A stretch of 64,000 nucleotides of DNA from JADLCX01 sp964630785 (GTDB taxonomy: Bacteria; Planctomycetota; Phycisphaerae; Phycisphaerales; UBA1924), in the NCBI GenBank assembly GCA_964630785.1, contig CAZVZG010000017.1, positions 37,507 through 101,506 on the forward strand. The letters are read 5' to 3'. The notes below the pieces were generated by a model. That model worked only from the letters and a program-made list of their open reading frames with translations, did no database searches and had not been told where the DNA came from. Positions 1-7,683 of the stretch are shown in pieces. How positions within the stretch are numbered: position 1 is the first letter of the stretch; each line of letters begins with the position of its first letter. The translations under genes were made by a program, and so were the position numbers.

Positions 1-440
1 TGGCCGACGGCCTGACGGTCGGCGCCGCGGACCTTGACCAGTTGCTTGTCCACCGTGACTTCGACGCCCTGAGGGATGTCCATCATGATCGGGTTAGCGA
101 AGCCGACCACGAGCTTGAGCTTCTTGCCCGCGAGGCTGGGTGTCCAGCCGACGCCGACGACTTCCATTGTCTTCTCGTAGCCGTCGGTCACGCCCTTGAT
201 CGCGTTGTTGACCAGCGCGCGGCTGGTGCCCCAGCTCGCGCGGGCCTGGCGGTCGTCGGCCAGGTTCTGCGAGACATCGAAGCTGATCGACTTGCTCGCC
301 TCGGCAAACGACACCTTCACCTTGGGGTGGATGTTCACGGTGAGCGAGGTCTTGGGGCCCTGCACCGTCACGGCCTGGCCTTTGACGGCGACCTTGACGT
401 TGGCGGGGACCTGGATGGGCTTGCGGCCGACGCGTGACAT
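1..440 (-). CDS. rplF: 50S ribosomal protein L6, 3' end outside window
   Basis: Encodes the N-terminal ~146 residues of L6, a large-subunit protein near the sarcin-ricin loop. The frame opens at the ATG at 440 with MSRVGRKPIQVP, the usual L6 opening, and continues through an L6-like VVGVGWTPSLAGKKL stretch. The coding end lies beyond base 1, so completeness cannot be judged. It follows rpsH on the same strand, as in the standard spc order. Recognition is from the conserved opening and gene order. Confidence 0.96.
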   Translation of the reverse strand, partial: MSRVGRKPIQVPANVKVAVKGQAVTVQGPKTSLTVNIHPKVKVSFAEASKSISFDVSQNLADDRQARASWGTSRALVNNAIKGVTDGYEKTMEVVGVGWTPSLAGKKLKLVVGFANPIMMDIPQGVEVTVDKQLVKVRGADRQAVG

Positions 441-542
441 GGTTTAGTGCTCCTCACCCGCTGACGGGCATTGCTGGCTTGCGGGCGGCTTCAACCGGGA
501 AAACTGGGGGATGCGAAACACGGGAATGACGTGAGAACGGGG

Positions 543-941
543 TCAGTCGATGGTGCAGAGCAGCTCGCCGCCGACGCGCTCCTGGCGGGCCTTGCGGTCG
601 CTCATGACGCCGCGGGAGGTGGAGACGATGGAGATGCCCAGGCCCTGCAGCGGCTGGGGCAGATCGTCGACGGAGCGGTACACGCGGCAGCCGGGCTTGG
701 ACTCGCGGTGCAAGCGGTGCAGGATCGTCTCGCCCCGGGCGCCGTAGCGCAGCTTGATCTTGAGCTTGCCCGAGCGGCCGTCCTCGACAACCTCGAACGA
801 GTCGATGTACCCCTCGTCGCGCAGGACGGCGGCGATACCGCGGCACACCTTGTTGTTGAAGCAGTCGACGGACTTGGACCTGTTCCGCGCGGCGTTGCGG
901 ATGCGGGTCAGCATGTCGGCGATGGGGTCGTTGATGGCCAT
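543..941 (-). CDS. rpsH: 30S ribosomal protein S8
   Basis: S8 binds the central domain of 16S rRNA and in many bacteria represses the spc operon. The 132-residue product opens MAINDPIADMLTRIRNA and ends with the conserved STSRGVMSDRKAR region and a short tail. Length matches the family (about 130). It lies between rpsN and rplF, the standard position. A 9-nt G run at 992-1000 lies in the gap before it. No S8 operator was identified. Confidence 0.97.
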   Translation of the reverse strand: MAINDPIADMLTRIRNAARNRSKSVDCFNNKVCRGIAAVLRDEGYIDSFEVVEDGRSGKLKIKLRYGARGETILHRLHRESKPGCRVYRSVDDLPQPLQGLGISIVSTSRGVMSDRKARQERVGGELLCTID

Positions 942-1005
942 CGGGGTTTCCAGGGGATTCGGGGACGGGGGACAGGGCTGTTTGCGGAGGCGGGGGGGGG
1001 TCGGG

Positions 1006-1191
1006 TTACCAGCTCGACTTGCGCATGCCGGGGATCTTGCCCTCGAGGGCGAGCTTGCGCAGCATGATGCGGCTGATGCGGAACTTGCGGTACACGCCGC
1101 GGGCCCGACCCGTGAGCTGGCACCGGCGGACGATCCGCGTGCTGTACTTCGGCGTGCGGTTGCTCTTGGCGAACTGTGCTTTGGTGGCCAT
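1006..1191 (-). CDS. rpsN: 30S ribosomal protein S14, short form without zinc ligands
   Basis: The start is the ATG at 1191 (MATKAQFAKSNRTPKYSTR); the open frame runs further upstream but that part is arginine-rich and unlike S14. The 61-residue length is that of the zinc-binding short S14, with the typical IPGMRKSSW end. However, only one Cys (residue 24) is present where the short form normally has two CxxC pairs, so it should not bind zinc. Its place between rplE and rpsH is standard. Confidence 0.95.
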   Translation of the reverse strand: MATKAQFAKSNRTPKYSTRIVRRCQLTGRARGVYRKFRISRIMLRKLALEGKIPGMRKSSW

Positions 1192-1246
1192 GGTGATCGG
1201 GTCTCTGCGGGTGATTCGTCGGGTGCGGGTGTGTGGAGTGTGCTGC

Positions 1247-1915
1247 TTACGCGGCCTTGTCGCCGCCCTTGCCCGGGCGCGGCTCTTCACGCTTGAACGG
1301 CATACCCAGCTCGCCGAGCACGAAGCGGCTGAGCTCGGGGGTGGAGTTGCTGAACTTGAAGTTGATGTTCATGCCGTGGGTGAAGGTGACGGCGGCCATG
1401 TCGATCTCGGGGAACACACCCTGCTCGGACAGGCCCATGGAGTAGTTGCCCTGGCGGTCGAAGGCTTTGTCGTTGAGGCCGCGGAAGTCCTTGATGCGGG
1501 GCGTGGCGAGGTGGATGAGCCGGTCGAGGAAGTGCCACATGCGATCGCGCCGGAGCGTGACCATCGCGGCGGTTTCGTAGCCGGCGCGGACCTTGAAGTT
1601 CGACACGCTCTTCTTGGCCTTGAGCACCACGGGCTTCTGGCCGGTGATCTTGGTCAGCGTGTCGAGCACGGTCTGCTTCACGTTCGGGGGCAACTTGGTG
1701 CCCTCGAGATGGCGGCCCATGTTCACGTTGATCACGATGGCCTCGAGTCGCGGCTGCTGCATCGGGTTCTTGAGCCCGAACTTGTCGCCCAGGTCCTGGG
1801 CGACCTTGCCCCTGCACAGGTCGCGCAGGCGCGGGGCGGGCATCGGTCCGATGGGCGCCGCGTCGTCGGCCTTGCTCTTCTTGGGCTTGCTGGGGGTTGA
1901 GGTGTCCTTGGCCAT
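1247..1915 (-). CDS. rplE: 50S ribosomal protein L5, extended at both ends
   Basis: L5 binds 5S rRNA in the central protuberance. The 222-residue product exceeds the usual ~180 because of a Lys/Ser/Pro-rich N-terminal extension of about 25 residues and a C-terminal tail ending KRPRPGKGG-like basic sequence. The core carries the expected NPMQQPRLEAIVINVNMG, TGQKPVVLKAKKSVSNFKVR and FPEID motifs. The start at 1915 (MAKDTSTPSKPKKSK) is the first ATG after rplX. Neighbours rplX and rpsN match the spc order. Confidence 0.96.
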   Translation of the reverse strand: MAKDTSTPSKPKKSKADDAAPIGPMPAPRLRDLCRGKVAQDLGDKFGLKNPMQQPRLEAIVINVNMGRHLEGTKLPPNVKQTVLDTLTKITGQKPVVLKAKKSVSNFKVRAGYETAAMVTLRRDRMWHFLDRLIHLATPRIKDFRGLNDKAFDRQGNYSMGLSEQGVFPEIDMAAVTFTHGMNINFKFSNSTPELSRFVLGELGMPFKREEPRPGKGGDKAA

Positions 1916-1990
1916 CGCGATGCTCTCTGTGCTGGGGGTCGGGAGTTGCCTGCGCGGGATCGGGTCGCCGGGAGAAAAGAAAGGACTTGC

Positions 1991-2356
1991 TTACTGGCCC
2001 TTGGTGTGCTTCTTGGCCTCGGGGCCGCGGACCTGGCCGAGTTCCTTGCCGCCGCGGACGGCGACGCGGACCTTGGAGCCGTCGGGCTTGGTGACGAAGC
2101 GCACGCGGGTGGGCTTGCCGTCGACAACGGGGCTGACGTTGGAGATGTGGATGGAGGCCTCGCGGGTGACAATGCCGCCCTGGGGGCTCAGGCGGGTTGG
2201 GCGGAGGTGCTTGGTGCGGAGGTTGACGCCCTTGAGGATGACGCGCTCCTGGCCGGGCTTCTCGCCGGCGATGACTCGCATGATGGTGCCCACCTGGCCC
2301 TTGTGGGAGCCGCTGGTCACCATGACCTGGTCGCCTTTTCGAACGTGTCGTGCCAT
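1991..2356 (-). CDS. rplX: 50S ribosomal protein L24
   Basis: L24 is an assembly-initiator protein of the large subunit. The 121-residue product starts at the ATG at 2356 (MARHVRKGDQVMVTSGSHKG), a KOW-type opening, and includes GVNLRTKHLRP and REASIHISNVSPV. The frame stays open upstream into rplN but the upstream part is unrelated. The gap to rplN (2357-2433) holds three 7-nt units of the CCGCTTA type at 2408-2428. Confidence 0.96.
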   Translation of the reverse strand: MARHVRKGDQVMVTSGSHKGQVGTIMRVIAGEKPGQERVILKGVNLRTKHLRPTRLSPQGGIVTREASIHISNVSPVVDGKPTRVRFVTKPDGSKVRVAVRGGKELGQVRGPEAKKHTKGQ

Positions 2357-2407
2357 TGTTGAAACCGCTCCTGACTCTCTGAATCCGACCGACCGACTTT
2401 CCTCTTC

Positions 2408-2428
2408 CCGCTTACCGCTTTCCGGCTC
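2408..2428. repeat. Three 7-nt CCGCTTA units, rplN-rplX gap
   Basis: CCGCTTA, CCGCTTT and CCGGCTC run in 7-nt phase in the gap between rplN and rplX. Too short to judge alone, but period and location match the other arrays. Confidence 0.4.
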
Positions 2429-2433
2429 TCGTC

Positions 2434-2820
2434 TCACACCACCTCGGGCGCGAGCGAGACGATCTTCATGTAGTTCTTGTCGCGCAGCTCGCGGGCGACG
2501 GGCCCGAAGATGCGTGTGCCCTTGGGGTTGCCGTCGTCCTGGATAAGCACGACGGCGTTGGCGTCGAACTTGACGTACGAGCCGTCGGGGCGGCGGTAGG
2601 CCTTGGTGGTTCGGACCACCACGGCCTTGGACTTGTCGCCGGCCTTGACCTCGGCGCCGGGGAGGGCCTTCTTGATGGAGACGAGGACGCGGTCGCCGAT
2701 CGTCGCCATGCGCCGGGTGAACCGGCCGCTGCGGGTCGAGCCGCCGTACACGCGGATCACGTACGCGATCTTCGCGCCGGAGTTGTCCGCAACCTCGCAC
2801 CTGGTTTCTTGCTGCAGCAT
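2434..2820 (-). CDS. rplN: 50S ribosomal protein L14
   Basis: L14 contacts 23S rRNA at the subunit interface. The 128-residue product opens MLQQETRCEVADNSGAK and has the signature region ATIGDRVLVSIKKALPGAEVK. Length is near the usual 122. It follows rpsQ and precedes rplX on the minus strand in the standard order. Confidence 0.97.
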   Translation of the reverse strand: MLQQETRCEVADNSGAKIAYVIRVYGGSTRSGRFTRRMATIGDRVLVSIKKALPGAEVKAGDKSKAVVVRTTKAYRRPDGSYVKFDANAVVLIQDDGNPKGTRIFGPVARELRDKNYMKIVSLAPEVV

Positions 2821-2885
2821 GGGGGATTCTCAGGGATCGATCGTCTGATTCGTTCGGGTCTGGCGCGACCCGCGTACAAGCTCGC

Positions 2886-3176
2886 TCAGGCCTGGGTCGT
2901 CACCAGCTCGACGCGCTGGCTGCGCTCCACCACGCGGACGAGCGTCCACCGCTTGGTCTTGCTCATCGGGCGACACTGCGTCACCTCGACGGTGTCACCG
3001 AGCTTCGAGTCGTTGGCCTCGTCGTGCACCTGCAGCACCGTGCGCCGGCTGACGAACTTGCCGTATTTGGCGTGCGGGGCCTTGTACGAGACGACCACGG
3101 TGCGGGTCTTACTCCGCTTGTCGCTCTCGACGGTGCCGATCTTGGTCGTGCGGTGCTTGGTTTCGGTGGTGGTCAT
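2886..3176 (-). CDS. rpsQ: 30S ribosomal protein S17
   Basis: S17 is a primary 16S rRNA-binding protein with an OB fold. The 96-residue product has the expected GTVESDKRSKTRTVVV, YGKFVSRRT and GDTVEVTQCRPMSKTKRW segments. The ATG at 3176 gives an opening of MTTTETKHRTTKIG. It sits between rpmC and rplN. Confidence 0.97.
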   Translation of the reverse strand: MTTTETKHRTTKIGTVESDKRSKTRTVVVSYKAPHAKYGKFVSRRTVLQVHDEANDSKLGDTVEVTQCRPMSKTKRWTLVRVVERSQRVELVTTQA

Positions 3177-3218
3177 CGGTGGCTCTTGGGCGTGGATCGG
3201 GGCGTGGTCGGCAACGGC

Positions 3219-3533
3219 TTAGCGGGCACCCGCCTTGGCGGCCTTGCGGGTGGTCTTCTTCTTGCCGGGCTTGGTGGCGGCGGGAGAAAGCGGGGCGGGC
3301 GCGGCGAGTTGCGAGCCGGACTTGGCCCGGCGGTGGGCCTGCTCGGTGATCACGCGGGCGATGTTGCGCTTGCACTTGCCGAACTTGGAGACGTCCTCCA
3401 CCTTTTCGGTGACGCTCGCGGAGCGGAGGGAGAAGAGCCGGTTGCGCTCGTTCACCAACTCGATGGCGAGCTCGTCGTCCGTCATCTTCTTGACGTCTTC
3501 GCGGTGCTTGGCTTCTTCTCGTTTGCTCGCCAT
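3219..3533 (-). CDS. rpmC: 50S ribosomal protein L29 with basic C-terminal tail
   Basis: L29 lies near the polypeptide exit tunnel. The ATG at 3533 (MASKREEAKHRED) is preferred over the in-frame TTG at 3539. The first ~70 residues carry the L29 helical hairpin with MTDDELAIELVNERNRLFSLR and the conserved KRNIARVITE end. A further ~35 residues rich in Ala, Pro and Lys (GKKKTTRKAAKAGAR at the end) extend the protein to 104 residues against the usual 65-70. Gene order supports the call. Confidence 0.94.
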   Translation of the reverse strand: MASKREEAKHREDVKKMTDDELAIELVNERNRLFSLRSASVTEKVEDVSKFGKCKRNIARVITEQAHRRAKSGSQLAAPAPLSPAATKPGKKKTTRKAAKAGAR

Positions 3534-3591
3534 GGTCAACTCTCGGTGGATCGGTCGTCGGGTGGGAAGGGGGATGCTGCGGTTAGTCGGA

Positions 3592-4011
3592 TCAGACGCT
3601 CACCCGCCGGCCGACAAAGCGGCAGCGGACGGGCATCTTCATCGCGGCGCGAACGAGCGCCGTGCGGGCGGTCGCCTCGGGGACGCCGGCGATCTCCATG
3701 AGCATCGTGCCGGGCTTGACGCGGGCCGCCCAGTAGTCGACCTCCGCCTTGCCGGTGCCCATTCGCGTCTCCAGGGGCTTCTTGCTGATGGGCTTGTCGG
3801 GGAAGACGCGGATGAAGAGCTTGCCCTCGCGCTTGAGGAAGTGCTGGGCCGCGACGCGGGCCGCCTCGATCTGCGTGCCCTTGACCCACTCGCCGTCGAG
3901 CGCCTGCAGGCCGTAGTCGCCGAAGGCCACGTAGTTGCCCTTGGTGGCCTTGCGGTCGCGGATGCGACGCTGCTCCTTGCGGTACTTGACTCTCTTGGGC
4001 ATCAAAGGCAT
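3592..4011 (-). CDS. rplP: 50S ribosomal protein L16
   Basis: L16 organises the A-site region of the large subunit. The 139-residue product contains MPKRVKYRKEQRRIRDRKA and YWAARVKPGTMLMEIAGVPE, both typical. Two ATGs are possible: 4011 (MPLMPKR) and 4002. The first has AGGA eight bases upstream and is chosen here; family members usually begin at the second. The gap to rpsC carries a 7-nt repeat array. Confidence 0.96.
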   Translation of the reverse strand: MPLMPKRVKYRKEQRRIRDRKATKGNYVAFGDYGLQALDGEWVKGTQIEAARVAAQHFLKREGKLFIRVFPDKPISKKPLETRMGTGKAEVDYWAARVKPGTMLMEIAGVPEATARTALVRAAMKMPVRCRFVGRRVSV

Positions 4012-4024
4012 TTGGGAAATCCTG

Positions 4025-4118
4025 GGGACTTGGGACTAGGAACTAGGGACTTGGGACGTGAGACTGGGGACTTGGGCTTGGGATCGGGACTGGTCCCTGG
4101 TCCCCAATCCGTATTCCC
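4025..4118. repeat. 7-nt GGGACTT array with inverted C-rich arm, rplP-rpsC gap
   Basis: On the plus strand about nine units of 7 nt follow each other in strict phase (GGGACTT, GGGACTA, GGAACTA, GGGACTT, GGGACGT, GAGACTG, GGGACTT, then degenerate units). The arm ends in an inverted C-rich block beginning TCCCTGGTCCCC. In the ribosomal transcript the short G-rich block comes first and the long C-rich block second, so a hairpin could form. It occupies almost the whole gap. The same family recurs at 6631-6703 and 31854-31933. Confidence 0.8.
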
Positions 4119-4121
4119 TTC

Positions 4122-4826
4122 CTACCTACGCCCGCGGGCTCGGGCGCGGCCGCCGGCGGCCTTGCTCTCGGTCTCGTCGACCTCGCCGTGCTTGTACATG
4201 CCCTTGTAGATCCAGACCTTGCAACCGATCGCGCCGTAGCTCATGAACGCCTCGGCCGTGCCGTAGTCCACGTTGGCCTGGAGCGTCGAGAGCGGGAGCG
4301 AGCCGAGCTTGACGTCGAGCGTGCGGCTCATCTCGGCGCCGCCGAGGCGGCCCGCGATGGTGATCTTCACGCCCTGGGCGCCGGCCTGCATGCACGACTC
4401 GGCGCGCATCTTGAGCACGCGCCGGAACGCGGCCCGCTTGCGGAGCTGGTCGCACACGGCCTCGGCCACGAGCTTGGAGTCCAGGTCGGGGTTCTTGATC
4501 TCGATGATCGAGATCGAAACCTTGCGCCCGGTCATCAACTGCAGCTCCTCGGTCAGGCGGTCCACCTCGGCGCCCTTGGGGCCGATGACCAGGCCGGGAC
4601 GGGCGGTCTTGATGATGACCTTGAGCTCCTCGCGGGTGCGCTCGACGTGGATGTCGCTCACCGCGGCGTGGGGCGGCTGACGGTTGAGCCGCCGGTCGAG
4701 GAACTTGCGGATCTTCTCGTCCTCGATGAGCAGCTCGCCGTACACCGCCTTGGGGGCGTACCAGCGGCTCTTGTGGGCCTCGGTGATGCCGACGCGAAGG
4801 CCGAATGGGTGGGTCTTCTGTCCCAT
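4122..4826 (-). CDS. rpsC: 30S ribosomal protein S3
   Basis: S3 forms part of the mRNA entry channel. The 234-residue product opens MGQKTHPFGLRVGITEAHKS and contains the KH-domain GPKGAEVDRL region and the C-terminal domain with AGRLGGAEMSR and TLQANVDYGTAEA. The C-terminus ends in an Arg/Ala-rich tail. It starts only a few bases after rplV ends (4829), so the two are probably translationally coupled. Confidence 0.97.
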   Translation of the reverse strand: MGQKTHPFGLRVGITEAHKSRWYAPKAVYGELLIEDEKIRKFLDRRLNRQPPHAAVSDIHVERTREELKVIIKTARPGLVIGPKGAEVDRLTEELQLMTGRKVSISIIEIKNPDLDSKLVAEAVCDQLRKRAAFRRVLKMRAESCMQAGAQGVKITIAGRLGGAEMSRTLDVKLGSLPLSTLQANVDYGTAEAFMSYGAIGCKVWIYKGMYKHGEVDETESKAAGGRARARGRR

Positions 4827-4828
4827 GT

Positions 4829-5374
4829 TCAGTTGCGCTCCTCGAGGCCGATGGTGATGTGGGCCATGCGCTTGAGAATCGGGTGGGCCCGGCCGCGGTC
4901 CTTGGGCTGGAACCGCTTGATGTGCGGGCCGTTGTGGCAGGTGCTCTCGGCGACGTAGAGGATGTCCATGTCGGCCTCGGCCTGGCGGGCGTCCTCGCGG
5001 GCGGCCTCGAGGGCCTTCTTGACGTCCACGGCGGCCCGCTTGGTCGTGAAGTTGAGCAGGTTGAGGGCGACGTCGATGTGCTTGTCGCGGATCAGGTCCA
5101 CGAGCAGCTTGGCCTTGCGCGGGCTGCCGCGGTGGTACTTGTGCACGGCGGAGAACCGGGCGATATCACCCACCGAGCACTGCAGCGCGCCCGCCATGGC
5201 GGCGATGTCTTCGCGCTTGCAGCGGGGGTGGTCGGTGCCGCGCATCCAGTTGCGGACGGCGGACTCGGCCTTGTCGCCGCCGAGGCCGGTGCGCTCGACG
5301 GCCTGGGCGAGGACCTCGACGGAGACCCGCTGCTTTCCCGCCATTTTCTTGAGATTGGAACCGTTGATCTTCAC
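4829..5374 (-). CDS. rplV: 50S ribosomal protein L22 with N-terminal helix-turn-helix-like extension
   Basis: The C-terminal ~105 residues are a clear L22 (HKYHRGSPRKAKLLVDLIR, then CHNGPHIKRFQPKDRGRAHP and ILKRMAHITI), the protein lining the exit tunnel. Before them lie about 75 residues unlike L22. They include KKMAGKQRVSVEVLAQAV, then AVRNWMRGTDHP and REDIAAMAGALQCSVGDI, which resemble the helices and the NWxRGxxxP segment of Cro/C1-type DNA-binding domains. The GTG at 5374 is preferred because AAGGA lies seven bases upstream. A GTG at 5425 overlapping rpsS would add 17 residues. The L22 call is firm; the domain resemblance is by eye. Confidence 0.92.
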   Translation of the reverse strand: MKINGSNLKKMAGKQRVSVEVLAQAVERTGLGGDKAESAVRNWMRGTDHPRCKREDIAAMAGALQCSVGDIARFSAVHKYHRGSPRKAKLLVDLIRDKHIDVALNLLNFTTKRAAVDVKKALEAAREDARQAEADMDILYVAESTCHNGPHIKRFQPKDRGRAHPILKRMAHITIGLEERN

Positions 5375-5421
5375 GGTCGTTTCCTTGGTCAGTCGGCCGC
5401 GGGCGGGGCCCGCGTGGATCG

Positions 5422-5715
5422 TCACTCGGCCTTGGCGCCGCCCTCGATGCCTTCCTTCTTGTTGGTGTGCCCGCGGAAGGTGCGGGTGCTGGAGAACTCG
5501 CCGAGCTTGTGCCCGACCATGTCCTCGGTGATGAACACGTCGAGGAAGCCCTTGCCGTTGTGCACCTTGAACGTGTGACCGACGAACTCGGGCACGATGG
5601 TGCAGTCGCGGGCCCAGGTCTTGAGCTGCTCGCGCTTGTTCATCTGGTTGAGCTTCTCGATGCGCCGGTACAGGCGTTCATCGACGTAGGGGCCCTTCTT
5701 GGTGCTTCGGCTCAT
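5422..5715 (-). CDS. rpsS: 30S ribosomal protein S19
   Basis: S19 contacts 16S rRNA in the head of the small subunit. The 97-residue product opens MSRSTKKGPYVDERLYRR and has the conserved FVGHTFKVHNGKGF and MVGHKLGEFSSTRTFRGH segments. The gap to rplB contains a short array of 7-nt CCTGGTG units at 5727-5757. Confidence 0.97.
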   Translation of the reverse strand: MSRSTKKGPYVDERLYRRIEKLNQMNKREQLKTWARDCTIVPEFVGHTFKVHNGKGFLDVFITEDMVGHKLGEFSSTRTFRGHTNKKEGIEGGAKAE

Positions 5716-5726
5716 GCTGCTGTGTT

Positions 5727-5757
5727 CCTGGTGCCTGGTGCCTTATGGCCGGTGCCG
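5727..5757. repeat. Short 7-nt CCTGGTG array, rpsS-rplB gap
   Basis: Four units in 7-nt phase are visible on the plus strand: CCTGGTG, CCTGGTG, CCTTATG, GCCGGTG. Sequence differs from the GGGACTT family but period and location (a gap between co-transcribed ribosomal genes) match. Confidence 0.55.
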
Positions 5758-5760
5758 GAC

Positions 5761-6618
5761 TTACTTCTTCTGGCCGTAGCGCTTGCTCACGCGCCGGCGG
5801 ATGATCAGGTCGGTGGAGTGCTTCTGCGGGTTGCGGGTATCGCCGCCCTTGGACGGCACACCCGTCGGACCCACGGGCGGACGGTTGCCCTTGCTGCGTC
5901 CCGAGCCGCCGCCCAGCGGGTGGGCGTTGTGGCTCTTGGCGATGCCGCGGGTGATCGGGCGCTTGCCGAGGTGACGGTTCAGGCCCGCCTTGCCGAGCTT
6001 GCGGTTCTGGTGATCGGGGTTGCCGGTCTGGCCGATGGTCGCGCGGCAGTGGATGTTGACCTTGCGGATCTCGCCGCTGGGGAGCTGGAGGGTCGCGTAT
6101 TCGCCTTCCTTGTTCATCAGGCGGCAGAACACGCCGGCGGAGCGGCAGATCTGCCCGCCGCGGCCGGGCTGGAGCTCGACGCAGTGCACGTCGAGGCCGG
6201 TCGGGATGTCGTGCAGTCGCATGTTGTTGCCGACGTCGGGGTCGATCGGGCCCGTGCCGCTGGAGCCGACCGTCGCGCCCACCTGGATGCCCAGCGGGGC
6301 GATGATGTACCGCTTCACGTCGTCGGAGTAGCGGATGAGGGCGATGTGGGCCGAGCGGTTGGGGTCGTACTCGATGCCGACGACCTTGCCCTGGATGCCG
6401 TCGCGGTCGGCCCGCTTGAAGTCGATCACACGGTACTGGCGCTTGGCGCCGCCGCCCATGCCGCGGACGGTGATCTTGCCGCTGTGGTTGCGCCCGCCCG
6501 ACTTGGACTGCTTGCGCAGCAGCGATCGCTCGGGCGAAAACTTGGTCACCTCGGCGTGCGCGTTGACCGAAGCGTTGCGTCGGCCGGCGGAAGTGGGCTT
6601 GAGGATGCGGATGGGCAT
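5761..6618 (-). CDS. rplB: 50S ribosomal protein L2
   Basis: L2 is a core large-subunit protein needed for subunit association and peptidyl transfer. The 285-residue product has the usual MPIRILKPTSAGRRNASV opening, GRNHSGKITVRGMGGGAKR, and the C-terminal AKSHNAHPLGGGSGRSKG and GDTRNPQKHS region. Length is near the family's ~275. rplW lies upstream and rpsS downstream. Confidence 0.98.
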   Translation of the reverse strand: MPIRILKPTSAGRRNASVNAHAEVTKFSPERSLLRKQSKSGGRNHSGKITVRGMGGGAKRQYRVIDFKRADRDGIQGKVVGIEYDPNRSAHIALIRYSDDVKRYIIAPLGIQVGATVGSSGTGPIDPDVGNNMRLHDIPTGLDVHCVELQPGRGGQICRSAGVFCRLMNKEGEYATLQLPSGEIRKVNIHCRATIGQTGNPDHQNRKLGKAGLNRHLGKRPITRGIAKSHNAHPLGGGSGRSKGNRPPVGPTGVPSKGGDTRNPQKHSTDLIIRRRVSKRYGQKK

Positions 6619-6630
6619 GGGGAAGATCCA

Positions 6631-6703
6631 GGGACTGGGGACTTGGGACTGGGGACTTGGGGGGGCATCGGGCTATTCCCTAGTCCCTAGTCCCTAGTCC
6701 CTG
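6631..6703. repeat. 7-nt GGGACTT array with inverted arm, rplB-rplW gap
   Basis: On the plus strand GGGACTG, GGGACTT, GGGACTG, GGGACTT run in 7-nt phase, followed by a G7 run. A spacer follows, then an inverted arm of CCCTAGT units in the same phase at 6676-6703. The arms are complementary enough for a stem. The element nearly fills the gap between two co-transcribed ribosomal genes. Confidence 0.8.
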
Positions 6704-6709
6704 CTTCAT

Positions 6710-6994
6710 TCAGAACAACTCGATCGTGCTGCCTTCCTTCAGGCGGACAATCGCCGTCTTGGTGTCGGGGAGCTTGACCAGGCCGTACTTGAGCCTGCGC
6801 TGCGTGCCCTTGTGGACCTGCGTGTTGACCTTGTCGACTTTGACCTTGTACAGCTGCTCGATCGCCGCCTTGATGTCGCCCTTGCTGGCGCGGGTGTCCA
6901 CGCTGAAGGCGTAGCGGTTCTGCTCGTTCATGGCCCAGGTGCCCTTCTCGGTCACCACGGGGTGCTTGATGACGTCGTGGACCTGGAGTTTCAC
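6710..6994 (-). CDS. rplW: 50S ribosomal protein L23
   Basis: L23 sits at the tunnel exit and is the docking site for trigger factor and SRP. The 94-residue product has HPVVTEKGTWAMNEQNRYAF and the VDTRASKGDIKAAIEQLY region typical of the family. Its ATG overlaps the rplD end by four bases, indicating translational coupling. Confidence 0.97.
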   Translation of the reverse strand: MKLQVHDVIKHPVVTEKGTWAMNEQNRYAFSVDTRASKGDIKAAIEQLYKVKVDKVNTQVHKGTQRRLKYGLVKLPDTKTAIVRLKEGSTIELF

Positions 6995-7683
6995 GCGACC
7001 TCCTTCTTGCCGGCCTTGCGCCCGAGCGGGTTGGTCTTGGCCGACTTATCGATCTGGGCCGAGGGGCCGGCGAGGAAAGCCTCGAGCTGGTCCCTGGCGA
7101 TGACCAGGTAACGGTGGTTGAGCATGTTGAAGGCGTTGATCTGCTGGCTGTGGCAGATCGTCACCTGCTCCAGGTTGCGTCCGGACATGCGGATGTTGAC
7201 GTTGCCCGGGTCCACGGCGACCAGCGCGGAGCGGTCGACCTTGAGGCTCTCCAGGAACCCGACAAACTCCGACGTCTTGGGCTTGGCCATCGACAGGCTG
7301 TCGACGACGCGGACCTCGTTGTCGATGAGCTTGGCCAGCAGGGCGTTGAGGTTCGCCTTGCGCCGCATCTTCTTGGGCATGTCCAGGCGGTAGTCCTCGC
7401 GGGTGCGCTTCTTGGAGTGCGCGTGACCGCCGCCGCGGAACTGCGGGACCTTCTTGTCGCCGTGACGCGCGCGACCGGTGCCCTTCTGCTTGTAGATCTT
7501 CTTGGTCGAGCCTTCGACCTCGTGGCGGTTGCGGCTGCGGGCCGAGCCCTGCCGCTGGTTCGCGTGGTAGCGAACGAACGCCTGCTTGATCAGCGCGGGG
7601 TTGACCTCGCCGCCAAGCTTCTCCGCATCGATGGTCAGCTTTCCGACCTCGATGCCCTTCATGTTGAAGACGGGGACATCCAT
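6991..7683 (-). CDS. rplD: 50S ribosomal protein L4
   Basis: L4 lines the exit tunnel and in some bacteria autoregulates the S10 operon. The 230-residue product starts at 7683 (MDVPVFNMKGIEVG) and has the tunnel-loop region SRNRHEVEGSTKKIYKQKGT followed by GRARHGDKKVPQFRGGG. The 296-base gap before it holds a strong hairpin close to the rplC stop. Whether L4 regulates this operon cannot be read from the sequence. Confidence 0.97.
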   Translation of the reverse strand: MDVPVFNMKGIEVGKLTIDAEKLGGEVNPALIKQAFVRYHANQRQGSARSRNRHEVEGSTKKIYKQKGTGRARHGDKKVPQFRGGGHAHSKKRTREDYRLDMPKKMRRKANLNALLAKLIDNEVRVVDSLSMAKPKTSEFVGFLESLKVDRSALVAVDPGNVNIRMSGRNLEQVTICHSQQINAFNMLNHRYLVIARDQLEAFLAGPSAQIDKSAKTNPLGRKAGKKEVA

